A stretch of DNA of 64,000 nucleotides from Dipetalonema caudispina (Eukaryota; Nematoda; Chromadorea; Rhabditida; Onchocercidae), in assembly GCA_013365325.1 (NCBI GenBank), contig JABVXV010000086.1:62001-126000 (forward strand), read 5' to 3'. The translations under genes and the position numbers were made by a program. The notes below the pieces were generated by a model. It saw only the letters and a program-made list of their open reading frames with translations, had not been told where the DNA came from and ran no database searches. Position 1 is the first letter of the stretch. The number at the start of each line of letters is the position of its first letter. This document shows positions 41,813-57,032 of the stretch, piece after piece.

Positions 41813-43383
41813 AAAGGATGCATTCAGTTCCATCTGTCAGTGCCTCACTTTTTTGAATCTGTGACTTTTTAAATTTAGGATATCAAGCACATCCTATTGC
41901 AATACTTTTGCATGGGAAATATTCTTCCTCATCAACATTGTTCATTGTCTCTTTATTTGGAGGTCAAAAGTCCTACTTATCTCTGTAAGGGTTATGAAAA
42001 ATTAACATAATGGTTTTTCTTTTATGTGGTAAGTAGAGATCCTTTATACGAAAACCTTTGCCGTGCAACTTCGAATTGGCTTATTCACATACACGGATAT
42101 GTGGATATTTTGTCACCTTAACTGTATAAATTTCAAAACTACTCTAACTTATGTGTGGAAATGAAATTTTTTCATTTTAAGAACGAATTTTTTTTGTCTA
42201 CCGCTTATTTCTCCATTCTTTTGAACTTCAAACTCTAAAAGCGTAACTTTTTTGCCTTGTTTAAAAGCATGGCCTTGTGCTTTCAGATCTTATTATGGAA
42301 AAAGTTCACTGAAAAATCATTCTCAAATGTAATTTTTTTAAAAAATTCTCAATGATTTTGTGGTAATTCAAGTTTGTTGTCTTTCACTTGAAGTTATATG
42401 TGTCTCCTCTATTACTTTCTCTTTCTTCATCCTCCAATTCCATCATGTTTTCTTTTTCCTTTTTTTTTTTTTTTTTTTATAATTTTATTTTAAAAATGTT
42501 TGGTTTCTGACTTGCTCATAACTTGGATTGTTCGTTTGTTTTAACAAAAGTCAATTACAGGCTCTCATAATAATGCTAATAATAATTTAGTGAACAGTGA
42601 GGGCAAGTACGTATGTAGGAATGTTTACGTTTGTTTTATCATATTTACTACTTAATTTATTTACTGATCTTTTGGTCGGTTGAACATATGTGAGTGAAAT
42701 TCTCCACTTATGATGTCTTTAAATTTCTTTACTTATCGTCCTACCGGTTTTTCTCTTGCATTGAATGATTGAATTACTGCATTGAAATAAATTACATTTT
42801 CAATCACAAGAATCAAGTGTATTTCAGGTCACTTTGCTTATATTAAAGCATATCACTTTATACAGAGTATGATAACTTACCCTAAGCTGCTTTTTAGTCA
42901 TATCGAATAAGCATGACAAATTAACATGGTAATTTGTTATGCTTATTTGACCTCTTTGACCTCTTTTTTTTATCTGTTTGTTTATGATATAGAGGGAAGT
43001 TCTATCATACTCTTCAAAGATGATTATAGACTGATCATTTTTCTTAAATTTTTAAACATTTAATTCATGAAATATTAAGATTTTCTGATTATCAAACTGC
43101 ATATTTTCTATATCAATATACTACAATACAAAATAATTGGAAAGTAGCATTCGACGATTTAATAAGGCATTCTGGTATTTTTCTATTTACATCTATCGTA
43201 TTGTTTAGTGTCGAATATATCTGCAAAATATATTATTAAAATTTCTTTGAAAAAAAAAAAATTAAATTTAGTAGAGATTAATTTGCTTTTAATTTACGAA
43301 AACTTCAATGTTGTCATCAGTAAGATGTAGTCTAAAGCAAAAAAAAAAAAAAAAAAAAAAATATATGTCTCCTTAATTCAAAC
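41813..43383. other. Convergent 3' spacer between the PP4 subunit and kinase genes
   Basis: 1.6 kb between two converging genes. It holds their 3' UTRs and AT-rich DNA. If the last donor of the kinase gene is used, an extra terminal exon on the minus strand would occupy 43331-43289. Confidence 0.6.
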
Positions 43384-46300
43384 TTACTTTGTTGTCCAGT
43401 CAATTCTACCGGATGGTTTTGTGCTTGTATTATTTAATACATTTTTCCGGGCACCAAATGATGGTACATATCCTTTAATGAATTTACATATCATCATAAT
43501 TAATCATAGATTACCACTTTTAATAATAATTCATTTCATCATGTAATTATGTAAATTGAATTGTGTAACTTATTTTGTTAATTATTATCCTTACATGGGA
43601 CTTTTTTTTTTTTTTTTGGCAAAAGAAAAATAAAATTAATAGATTAACCAACCGTAAGCATATTCGAAACGAGCTTGAACTGCTGATTTTGTTGGATTTA
43701 ACTTTGATAGATTTGATCGTTTCGCTGGATCAATGCTTTGCTGATTTGTCTGATTTATCATAATACCTAAAGAAAAGCGAAATTCTTGGATACTTTTAAG
43801 GTATATTATCGAATAATGTATGCTATTATAAAATTCAAATTTTAAAATTAATAAAAATAAATACAGAAGAAATGTTTCTAATCAGATGAAATTTTTGATT
43901 TTTGATATATTTTGTAGAATGAAAAATTAGAACAAACCAGGCATATATCTTGATTTTGACATATACAATTCTTTGGCAGGTAGTTTAGTTTTCATAACTA
44001 TGGTACCCGAGATTGTATGACTATTCTTATCTAATAATGTATCACCCTTCGATGGCTCATCCAGAAATCTATAATTTTATTCTAATTATAATAATTAAAA
44101 TTATCATGACAGTAATTTGAATATTTGAATTAAATAGATTGCAATTATTGTTCAATTACTTACTTCGAAATAGGTAAATTCCTATTGATGTTACGTTCCG
44201 GATTTACATTTCCCATATCAATTTTTGTTTCGGAAACATTCGTTTTTAATTTTGCTTTACCAATTAATACACATGAATCAGATAGTGTTGAACCAGCAGT
44301 AGTTTCTCGATTTGATGTAGATGGTTGACTGACCACTGGTGCTCCTAATTTTTTTCCAACCAGAAAATATCTATATTTCAAAGACTGAAAAAATTTATGA
44401 TGTAAATTTTGGCAATTAATTAATTTCTAAATATCATTTTCATTTAATATCTCAATGAATTAATTCACTAACTCCAATTGCACTGGGCCGTTTTTCTGGA
44501 TTCCACATCATCATATCTGTCATCAGTTTGAGACCATCATCACCCACTGAATTTATAATTGTTGCAAAAGGTATTGGAACACATTGTTGAAATTTGAAAT
44601 TCATCGCTACAGCTAATTGATAACCTTCAGGCCAATCATCCTATAACAATACCATTTACTTTAGAGTAGCAATAATTTAGAAAAATCCTTCGTTTGAATG
44701 TTATCGTATCGTAGTAAAAATTGTAGCGATTTTCAACAGAATTAAAGTTTTTCTGATTCATTTTATTAAGTATTTCAATAAGAATATAATTTCTTGCAAT
44801 GCAATATTTTCAATATATTCCATGCACATATTTATTTTAAGTTGAATATTCTTCGATGTTTTAGTGTTTCATTTTCTCTTCATATCCGTAAAAGATTTTT
44901 TTTTTCTTCTTTTTTTGTTTTCTACTAATTTCAGCACTTTTTTGACATTTTAAAATAATGTTAAATGATTAATTTAGTATTGCACTAACCTTATTAGGTG
45001 TTCCCAATATAGTAATAATTTTAAACAATTGATCCAATTCTGAAGTACCAGGAAATAATGGTCTAAGCATGTATAATTCAGCCATAATACAGCCAAGTGC
45101 CCAAATATCAATTGGTGAATTATATGATGTGGAACGTAAAAGAATTTCTGGAGCTCGATACCTAGAAATTTGAGTTTTTTTTTTTTTTTTTCTTGTTTTA
45201 AACAAATTAAACATACCAATTCATTAATTAAATATCGTTCCGTCTTTATCCTCGCTAATTATGTGTTACTTTATTGTTGGATAAATTATCCAATAACATT
45301 TAATGATTAAATTATTACAATAATATATGCTTCTACTTAATAATTCAGCATATCATTCCTTATCATATTATCTCCTTTCCGATATTTCAATGATTACCTC
45401 TCTTATCATATCATATCGCCAAACTGCTGTCTGTCTATCACACACACACACATACACACACACATACACACATATATTTAACACACCTTGTAAATCACGT
45501 CCTATTTGTTCACTTTGTCTTTATTCATTTTGATAGAAGCAAATTTCTATTCAGTAATTAATTTATTGAAATTTAGCTTTGAATGATGTGGGAAAAAAAA
45601 TTTAATTTTGTTATATAAAAGTTGAAGTTTAATAAATTAGAAAATATAATTTCAATAATAAACAGTTAAATTGCAAGAAAAAAAAAAGAAAAAAGGAAAG
45701 ATTAAAAAATTTTCAAAACTTCAAAAATTTAAAAATGAATGAATACAAAAAAAAAAAAAAAAAAAATTGAAAATTATTTCATCTAAAATAAAAATCATAC
45801 CAACGCGTAGAAACATAATCGGTAAAGGGTGGCCTTGAACGAATTTCACGTGCTAAACCAAAATCAGCAATTTTGACAAGTTCAGTACCATTACACATAA
45901 TATTTTCCGGTTTCATATCACGATGAAAGAAACCTTTATGAAATTTTTTAAATAATTCATTTATTTCGTTATCAATGAAATAATATACATTTTAAAAATT
46001 ATAAAGAAAATGATTCATTAATTTATATTTTTGATTAATTTCATTAATCAAATTTTTTTTGTCATTTAAATTCAAATGAAAGGAAGTTTTTCTTGTTTTC
46101 TACTCTTCGTCTGTAAGATTTTAATTTTTCATTCTTTATTTTGATAGATTTTTAAATAATAATGGAAGAATTAACCAACCATTTTTATGCATATAAGCTA
46201 AACCTTGTAATACTTGATAAATTATATTCCGTATAATATGTTCTGGAAAATATCGATCCCTGAAAAATTTAAACAAAATAAGAGTAAAATTTGCTTTTTA

Positions 46301-48272
46301 ATTTTTTAACTCATTGTAATTTTTTTTTTTTTTTTGAACTTATTATTTATTCAACAATTTCCTAATTTTATTTACTTTTTCTTCTTTATTTAGCTATATA
46401 AATATATTTTTATGAGACTAATTAATGCTAATAATCATCCATACATTGATCTTTCTGTGTATCATCAAATATGAGTGATAGTAATGGAATGGAATTGATT
46501 ATTAGAGGATAGCAAAATAAATAATAAAAAATTGAAAAATAATTTCCAATCTTCAATTTTATTTTAACCAAATGATGTAAACATTATATTTTTAAAATAT
46601 ACCTTAAATGATAATCAAATCAAGCGGCAAAATGATATTTTGAACATTAATTAGTAGGGCAATAAATTCAGAATAGTCAATGGATGTGCTCACTAATTAA
46701 CGAAATAATTAAAACAAACAAACAATGAACTAATTTAACAAATAAATTAACCTGATTGTAAACAATCAATAAATTGCTCATTTCAAATTTGCAATTCAAA
46801 TATCACTAATCAATGGAAGAATTATTTACTTTTAATAGTCACAATTAATTAGCACTTTCTTCTATCCTACAACTAAATTCCTAATTTTTTTTTCTCGTCC
46901 AAACTTGACAAATTATCATCTTTTAATTTTAATATTTTACAATGCAAACGCATAAAGATAGTTGAATTACTCATATTTTCTTGTTGAAAAAGAGTATTAT
47001 TAAACTTAAATAATTTCTTGAAAAATTCCATAAAAATATATCAGAAAAAAAAAAACTGCAAGAAAAAATTGAAAACTAATTTTGTTTTAGAGGAAGAAAG
47101 TAGAAAAGTAATTGAATGACAGTTAAAATAAGTAATGTTAATTAGAAGTAAAATTTTAGCATAGCAAAATTAAGCTAATGTTAGCAATAAATTGTTCAGG
47201 AAAAAGAAGACATTATTAAGCTAATTAATTTAGTTAGTGATTAATCTAAGTAATATAATTGTTGTGTTCGAAAACCTTTCAACTAAATAATATTTTTTTT
47301 TTTTTTTTTTCAAATATTTACTTCCATTTTTGACAATTTAGGGTGTAATTTCTAATATGATAAAAGACGATACTTTTACTTCCTTAATGATAAATATCAT
47401 CATTATTTAAAAATCAACCAGCAATACATTCACTTATTTGCGTATTGCTTTAGCTGAATACATAAACTTAATTGCCTTCAATGGTTTAATAATTTATTCA
47501 AAAAATTTTTTTCTTTTCCAAATGAAAAAAAAAAAATAAATTTTAAAGATTAAATCCTTTATTTTGAAGTAAAACTACTAAACGATAATCATTTTATTTT
47601 TAGCTTTTTATCCCCATTAAAATGTCCCCTTTTTTTTTTTACCACAAATAACAACAGCAGCAATAACATCAAAAGTTTGCTTAAACAATTCATTAATTAA
47701 TATTAATTACTTATTCATACATTTATTTACCTGTCTTTCATAAGTTCATACAAATTTTCTTGCATATATTCGAAAACGAAATATAAGTTATCATGTTCAC
47801 GAATTACTTCCCGTAATTTGATAATATTTGGATGATTCATTTTTTTCAATGATTTCACTTCTCGTAATGCCATTGCTTCATTCCAGGAATAAAATTTCCT
47901 TTTCATTCTGAAATTCGAAATTATCCCATATCTTAAAAGATAGCAATAGTGGGAATAGAATTATTTAATCATTAAATGATTTCATGATAAATACTTGGGT
48001 AATTTCTTAAGTCTAGAAAAGAAAAGTAGAAAAAGAAAGCAATGAATTTCGATTTTACTAAAAATGTTTTTTTTGTCAAATGCCGAATTTAAAAAATAAG
48101 TCAAATTTTAAATTAGAATATGAAGAAACCTTTTCACGGCTACTTTATCACCGGTATCGAGTTTTGTAGCAAGTAACACTTCGCCGAATGTTCCATCACC
48201 AAGACGTTTTGTCATCAAATATCGATCCGCTAACGTTTGACCTGTTGAAGCAGCCATTTGTTTTGTATACAT
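43384..48272 (-). CDS. dyf-5: MAK/ICK-family protein kinase, DYF-5 orthologue
   Basis: Serine/threonine kinase of the RCK group, which limits cilium length and controls intraflagellar transport in sensory neurons. Ten exons on the minus strand: 48272-48130, 47907-47731, 46259-46180, 45933-45801, 45161-44990, 44640-44473, 44384-44164, 44068-43938, 43766-43653, 43472-43384; all phases agree, 475 residues. Kinase landmarks: GDGTFGEV loop (25-32), Lys47, Glu64 of helix C, HRDMKPEN with Asp139, DFG (157-159), the MAK/ICK-type TDY activation motif (171-173) and APE (181-183). The tail keeps worm DYF-5 segments ([33 protein letters not shown]) and ends RIDWTTK. ATG 48257 is an alternative start. The stop codon overlaps a good donor (AA then GTAAGT); splicing to 43331 would replace the end with about 14 other residues. 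An X-box lies 667 bp upstream. Confidence 0.95.
45440..45476. repeat. CA-type microsatellite
   Basis: A run of ACACAC units broken by a few ATAC, in intron 4 of the kinase gene. Confidence 0.8.
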
Positions 48273-48938
48273 AAATTGATAACTTATATGCTTTGTCACT
48301 CAATCTAAAAAAAATTAATCATTTGTTAAACTGAACAAATCAAACAATAGTAAGCCATATTTTCGATGTTGGAAATTGCATTCTCGTTTTTCACTTTTTA
48401 TCACTCTCTGTTAATCGATCCTATTCCTCTCTTCGGTGGTAAATTTTCAACAATGCAATTGAGCAACATAACAAAAGAAAAGCCTTAAGTACATATCCAA
48501 CCAAGCTTTTTACTCGTAAATTTCAAAAGATTGTTCCATTTCAATCATTTCCTTTTTATGATATTATTACATTCAAACCACCTGACCTTTTACCTTTCTA
48601 CTACACTAAACATAATAAATGAACTAATAGATAAATAAAAATATTGAGTTAAAGAAAAAAAAAAAAAAAGAAGAAAAAATTAAAATAGAATCTAAATCAA
48701 ATTAAAATTTCAATTTTATAACAAAAAAAAGAAAAAAAAAAAAAACGAACAGATACTTTCGAATATTCTTACTTATTTAATTGTCCCAACGATCCAAATA
48801 TACTTCCATATCTGTAATATCTAGAATAACCACACACATACACACACATACACACACACACATATACACACACAAACAGACACGTACACGTACAAACATA
48901 CACACATACATATAGATGTATGTGACACATTTGTTGGT

Positions 48939-48952
48939 GTCGCCATGACGAC
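48939..48952. promoter_or_regulatory. X-box (RFX/DAF-19 binding site) upstream of dyf-5
   Basis: GTCGCCATGACGAC fits every position of the RYYNYYATRRNRAC consensus used for worm ciliary genes. It is nearly palindromic. It lies 667 bp before the kinase start codon; worm X-boxes are usually closer, but an outron or 5'UTR intron would bring it nearer the true start. Functional link to dyf-5 is inferred from the gene's ciliary role. Confidence 0.65.
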
Positions 48953-49064
48953 ATAAAATACATCGTTAAGTTATCAATTTCGCTTTCCAAAATGTATATT
49001 ATATGTCAAATAATGAAATAACTAATAATTTCATACAAGCACACCTATATATTATTGTTTTTCT

Positions 49065-49236
49065 AATACTTGTATAGTATTTATTTGTATAGTAGTTATA
49101 TTTACATACATACACACACACACACACACATACATACACACACACATACATTATTGTTTTTCTATTATTAAGTTGTATGACATTTGACATTTAGTACAGC
49201 ACTTACTTATATAGTATTTATTTGTATAGCAGTTTT

Positions 49237-49282
<46 letters not shown>

Positions 49283-49560
49283 TCATTTACTATTGTTCTT
49301 CTATTATTTATTTGCATAGTACTTACTTGTATAGTATTTATTTGTATAGCAGTTCTATTTATATATATATACACACACACACATACATTATTTTTTTTCT
49401 ATTATTTATTTGACATTTAGTACAGCACTTACTTGTATAGTAATTATTTGTACAGCATCTATTTATGCAGTATTTATTCATTCAACATTTATATTTACAC
49501 ATACACATACATTATTATTTTTTTATAATTTAGCTGTATGATATTTATTTGTACACATTT
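49065..49560. repeat. Minisatellite of about 105-135 bp units with embedded CA runs
   Basis: Four imperfect copies of a unit that begins ACTTGTATAGTATTTATTTG, continues GTATAGCAG, a CA microsatellite and a CATTATTTTTCTATTATT-like stretch. Copies start near 49065, 49198, 49318 and 49424. Degenerate traces of the ATTTATTTGTATAGCA motif continue to about 49850. Confidence 0.75.
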
Positions 49561-50059
49561 ATTTGTGTAGGATAATTTTATTTATTTATTTATATAATAA
49601 TTTCTTATTGTTGATTGTTATTTTCCTTATTATTTATCTCTATGATCTTTATTTGTGTAGTATTTACTGATGTAGTATACTGTTTATTCATTTATTTTTT
49701 TTTTACTGTTTATTTAAGTAGCATTTATTCGTGCAATATTTAGTTGTATAGCATTTATTTGTATACCATAATATTTAATTATTTATTTGCATAGCAGCAT
49801 TTTAAAGTTGTTTGTTATTTATTTGTATAATAGTTTGTTATTGTTAATTGTTAGTCATTTAGATGATATCATTTAAAAGTGATAAAAATATGAAACTATA
49901 TGAATTATTTCATGTAATTTCATTATATTTAAAATGATACAATAAATGATAGGCTATATGATGATGTTTACTTTATGATTTTATACTATTCTTAAATATA
50001 CTATAACATCTACCTACAATATTATCATTGAAATTTTATTTTAAACAAATTTTAAACAA

Positions 50060-50183
50060 ATTAGTATAGAATGACTTTTTTCAAATATTCATTTGTCTTT
50101 TGAAGAGAAAGAAACTTCAATATTTTTCTATTAATATATGATATGAAATATTCAATTGGAAACTTTAATTATAATTAATTTTT
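50060..50183 (+). repeat. Diverged direct repeat, copy 1
   Basis: This segment, starting ATTAGTATAGAATGA and passing through TTATTAATATATG-like sequence and TATGAAATATT, matches the segment at 50665-50789 with scattered differences and small gaps. Origin unknown. Confidence 0.65.
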
Positions 50184-50664
50184 CCGTACAAAAAGATAAA
50201 AAAAAAAAACGAGAAATTTGTATAACTTAATCGATTAATTGAATATATATATAAAATTATATAAATGAATTTTTATGCAAATTTTTCCTTATTATCAAAT
50301 ATAATAAAAAAAATGGGTGGAAAAAATGAGAAGCTATTGTTTTGTTAGATCATTCGTGTGAATTTGTTAACGTATATGCTTTGTATCGCAATATGTTAAA
50401 TGAAACTAACCCTCAAATGGTACAAAAGTTGAAAGAATTGGATGAAAAGTATATATTTTGAAAAAAAAAAAAATTTTTTTTTAATTATAATCTAAAATAG
50501 CGATAAATTACTTTGTATTTTACATTTGTAAATTATATGCTTCATTAAATATATAGGAAATCATATGTAAAAGTTCGAAATGATTCAAGTAATAGTTAAA
50601 TTTTCACTTAATACAAAAATTTGGTATGATTTTAAAATTTATAATTATAATATTTCAAAATTGA

Positions 50665-50789
50665 ATTAGTATAGAATGATTCTTTTCATATATTCATTTA
50701 TCTTTTAAAAATTAAAAGAAACTTGAATATTTTTTTATTAATATATGCTATGAAATATTTAATTGAAAATTTTAGAGTATAATTAATCC
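50665..50789 (+). repeat. Diverged direct repeat, copy 2
   Basis: Second copy of the segment at 50060-50183, about 600 bp downstream in the same orientation. It begins ATTAGTATAGAATGA and keeps the same order of motifs. Confidence 0.65.
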
Positions 50790-51775
50790 TTACATACTGA
50801 GCTATTTAATTAACCTAATATAGCAGCAGAAGGTATTTTATAAACTGAACAATAAGTGACCGTTAATATGTTTTGATATTTTAAAATGGTTCTGCTATAA
50901 TAATAACTCAATGGAAAGATTGAAATTATTAAACATAAACAACTATAGAAATAAGTGAATAAATATATGAATTATTTATTTATTTAGGTAAATAATTAAA
51001 TAATTAAACAAAATAGCAACATTTTTAGAGACGAAAAAGCAACGAATACATTAATTTCTTCTCAAAAAAAGAGAAAAACCAGACTGTTAGCTTCTCTTCC
51101 GATGCAGGTATCAAGGCAACGTTCGAGAAAAAAACGAACATTACCAAAAAGTACGTAAAAAAAAATTTTAATTTTAAAAGAATGGCAAACGGAAAAAAGG
51201 AAAGGCTACAAATCTGTAATTTTTTTTTTTTTTTTTTCTTTAACAATATAAAATTAAAAATGTAAAGTGTTGAAATCAGTATGAAATTGAAAAGAAGGAA
51301 AAGCATTAAACTAACATATAAAATATGAGCAAAAAACATATATTTAACCAATTTAATGATGCTAAAATTGAAAATTGAAACTCGTAATTAAATTTCTTTC
51401 GTCGGCATTTCTACATTTTAATTATTCAGTGTAATTAACTTTTCACTTGCATACTTCGTCAATTCTCCTTCTATTTTGGGAAGGGGGGAGAAAGCTAGGA
51501 GGGGGGGGGGGAAAAAAAAAAAAGAACTAACAAATTGGTAGTAAAAATTTTGGATGTATATTATTATATTTCCAAAATGCTGTTAGTATAATATTACATT
51601 GATATATGGCTATATTACATTTGTTAGCTTCAAAATAAATTTCGTTTTTTCTTTTTTTTTTTAATTTTAATTTTAAAATTGATGATAAATTCTAAGTGTT
51701 GCAGAATATTCTTTTGGTCATCATTCACGACGTCCGATTAGCAGTTTCGGTGGTTATCATCATGAACATCTTCGG

Positions 51776-54866
<3,091 letters not shown>

Positions 54867-55526
54867 AAAATTTCCATCATTTCCATTATTGTCCAATTAT
54901 TTTGCTTTTAATGAAATTAATAAATTAGGAAAGTATGAAATGAATGTTTTTTCATATTTAACATTTAATTTCAATGAAAAATGATTAATTATATTGAAAT
55001 GATTGAACAAAATATATGCTAATAAAAAAATTGATATAAATAATTTATGTAATAATTTCAAATATAATTTTTGAAATTTAAAAAAAAAAAAAAAAATTTT
55101 TTTTTTTTCATTTTTTTATTTTTATAACAAATATAACAAGAATTCATTCATTCATTCATTCCATTCCAATCATTGTGAATTGAATGATAGTACATAAAAC
55201 TTCATCATCACATTTTAATTGTCATCATCTACACCAGGTCATCATCATCATCATCATCATCATCATTAACTAACGAACTATCATCATCATCATCATCATC
55301 ATACTATCTTTTGCCATCATCAATTCTTGTTTTATATATACACACCCTTGTCTGTCTCTCTCTGTGTGTGTATATGTCTGTTTATGTTGTAATGTAATAT
55401 TATCATTATTTCTTTACTTCATTTTTCACCATAAATTTATTACTTTTTTTTTTTTTTCATTCAATATTAATTGAAAAAAAAGAAAAAAAAACGAAAAAAC
55501 TTTCATTTATTTATTTTAAATCGTAT

Positions 55527-55557
<31 letters not shown>

Positions 55558-57032
55558 CAATATTACATATTGAGTATAAAACTTAATTCTATCCATCAAT
55601 AACAAATACTATTTTTATAGCTAATAGTATAGTGTAGGTATGATATTAAATTAAAATAAATTTTAGGAATTTAAAATGATAATTCATTTCAATATTGCAT
55701 TTTAATTGCAATACTTTACTTGTAACAATGTGTATTATCTAGTAGTTTAGTTGACAAAAAAAAAAAAAAAAAAAAAAAACGGATGAAAAGAGAATTCATG
55801 TTGAAATGTATGTAATAATTATTTAATTTTATCTCAGAATTTTTCTTTTTCTTTTTTTTTTTTTTTTTCATTATTAAATTCATAAAGTTTAATAAGCAAA
55901 ATTGCTTAAAGAAATAATTTGTATTGTATAAATAATAAAGTAAGCATGACGATTTGAATTTTCATATTTTATAGGAAATTTAAAGTTTTTTTTTTTTTTA
56001 AGAGTCATAAATTGATTAGCTATTTTTGAACTTTATGTGAAGCATTTCAGAGATTTTACGAAGAAAGTACAAAAATGATTACATCAAATACTTAATTATT
56101 TCATGATTATCAATAACAACAGTTATCGATTACTTTTTTTTTTTTGCAAATTATCAATCAATAAATAAACGGTGTTGACATTGTGATTTTCTTTTTTTTT
56201 TTTTTTTTGAAATGTTTTATCTATGACTATATCAAACATGGTGATAGGTGATTAGATAAAAAATTTAATTAATAAATTATTTGTAGGATTATAATTGAGC
56301 CAAAAAATCCTGGCAGAATAGAAAACAGCAAGTTAATTGTTAACAAGTTTTCTCTAATTTCATACTTAAAAAATAAAGCATTTAATTAGCAAATATTTTC
56401 TAAGATCAAAATTGAATCAAAAAATTCTAGATAAAAGCAAGAAATTGATTATTAAACAGTTCCATCGAATTTGTTTATTCTTATTTTGCATTTATCAGAA
56501 TTCCGTATGCTTAAGATCTGATAAATTTATGAATTCATTTTTTCAGTATGATAGCAAGAAGAGAAGAAGAGGGAACAAAAACACTAATTAACATTATAAG
56601 ACACTAATTAATCTTATCACAATAGTTTTTACGCCAAAGAGTGTAGTGTAAAATGCACTGAACACAAAAAATGTTGACCCCTACAAATATTATAAGCATA
56701 ACTATACCTATTATTATCTATTTTTACCTATTTATCTAAATTTACCTATTTTTCAGGTAAAATTTTCCATCCTTAATCACAATATTATAAGTGGACTTTA
56801 GTAATTTTTATTAATCACATATTAATTTTTGTTACAAAAATTTCAATCGTAACAACCTGTGAAAGCATAACTTTAATTCGTTTATAAAGCGTTCCAAATT
56901 AATGTTTTTATGTAAACGATTAAATAAGTGGAATGCTTGGATATTGTCATATTTTATAAAATATTTGAAATTTTCAGATAAGAAATAAAATGATGATTTG
57001 AATAAAAATAGACGAAAATATTCTATGCGTTG
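54867..57032. other. Spacer between phosphatase and ANKS6-like genes
   Basis: 2.2 kb of AT-rich DNA. It holds ATC repeats (about 55230-55305), and poly-T/poly-A runs (55529-55557 and 55755-55780). An acceptor-like TTTTCAG ending at 56977 precedes the next gene and may be its trans-splice site. Confidence 0.6.

Larger units (their letters stand above)
48273..51704. other. Divergent spacer between kinase (-) and phosphatase (+) genes
   Basis: 3.4 kb, very AT-rich. It contains the X-box, several CA microsatellites, a four-copy minisatellite and a pair of diverged direct repeats, each listed separately. An upstream exon of the phosphatase gene could hide here: its first recognised exon starts in phase 1 if it is cis-spliced. 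None was identified. Confidence 0.6.
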
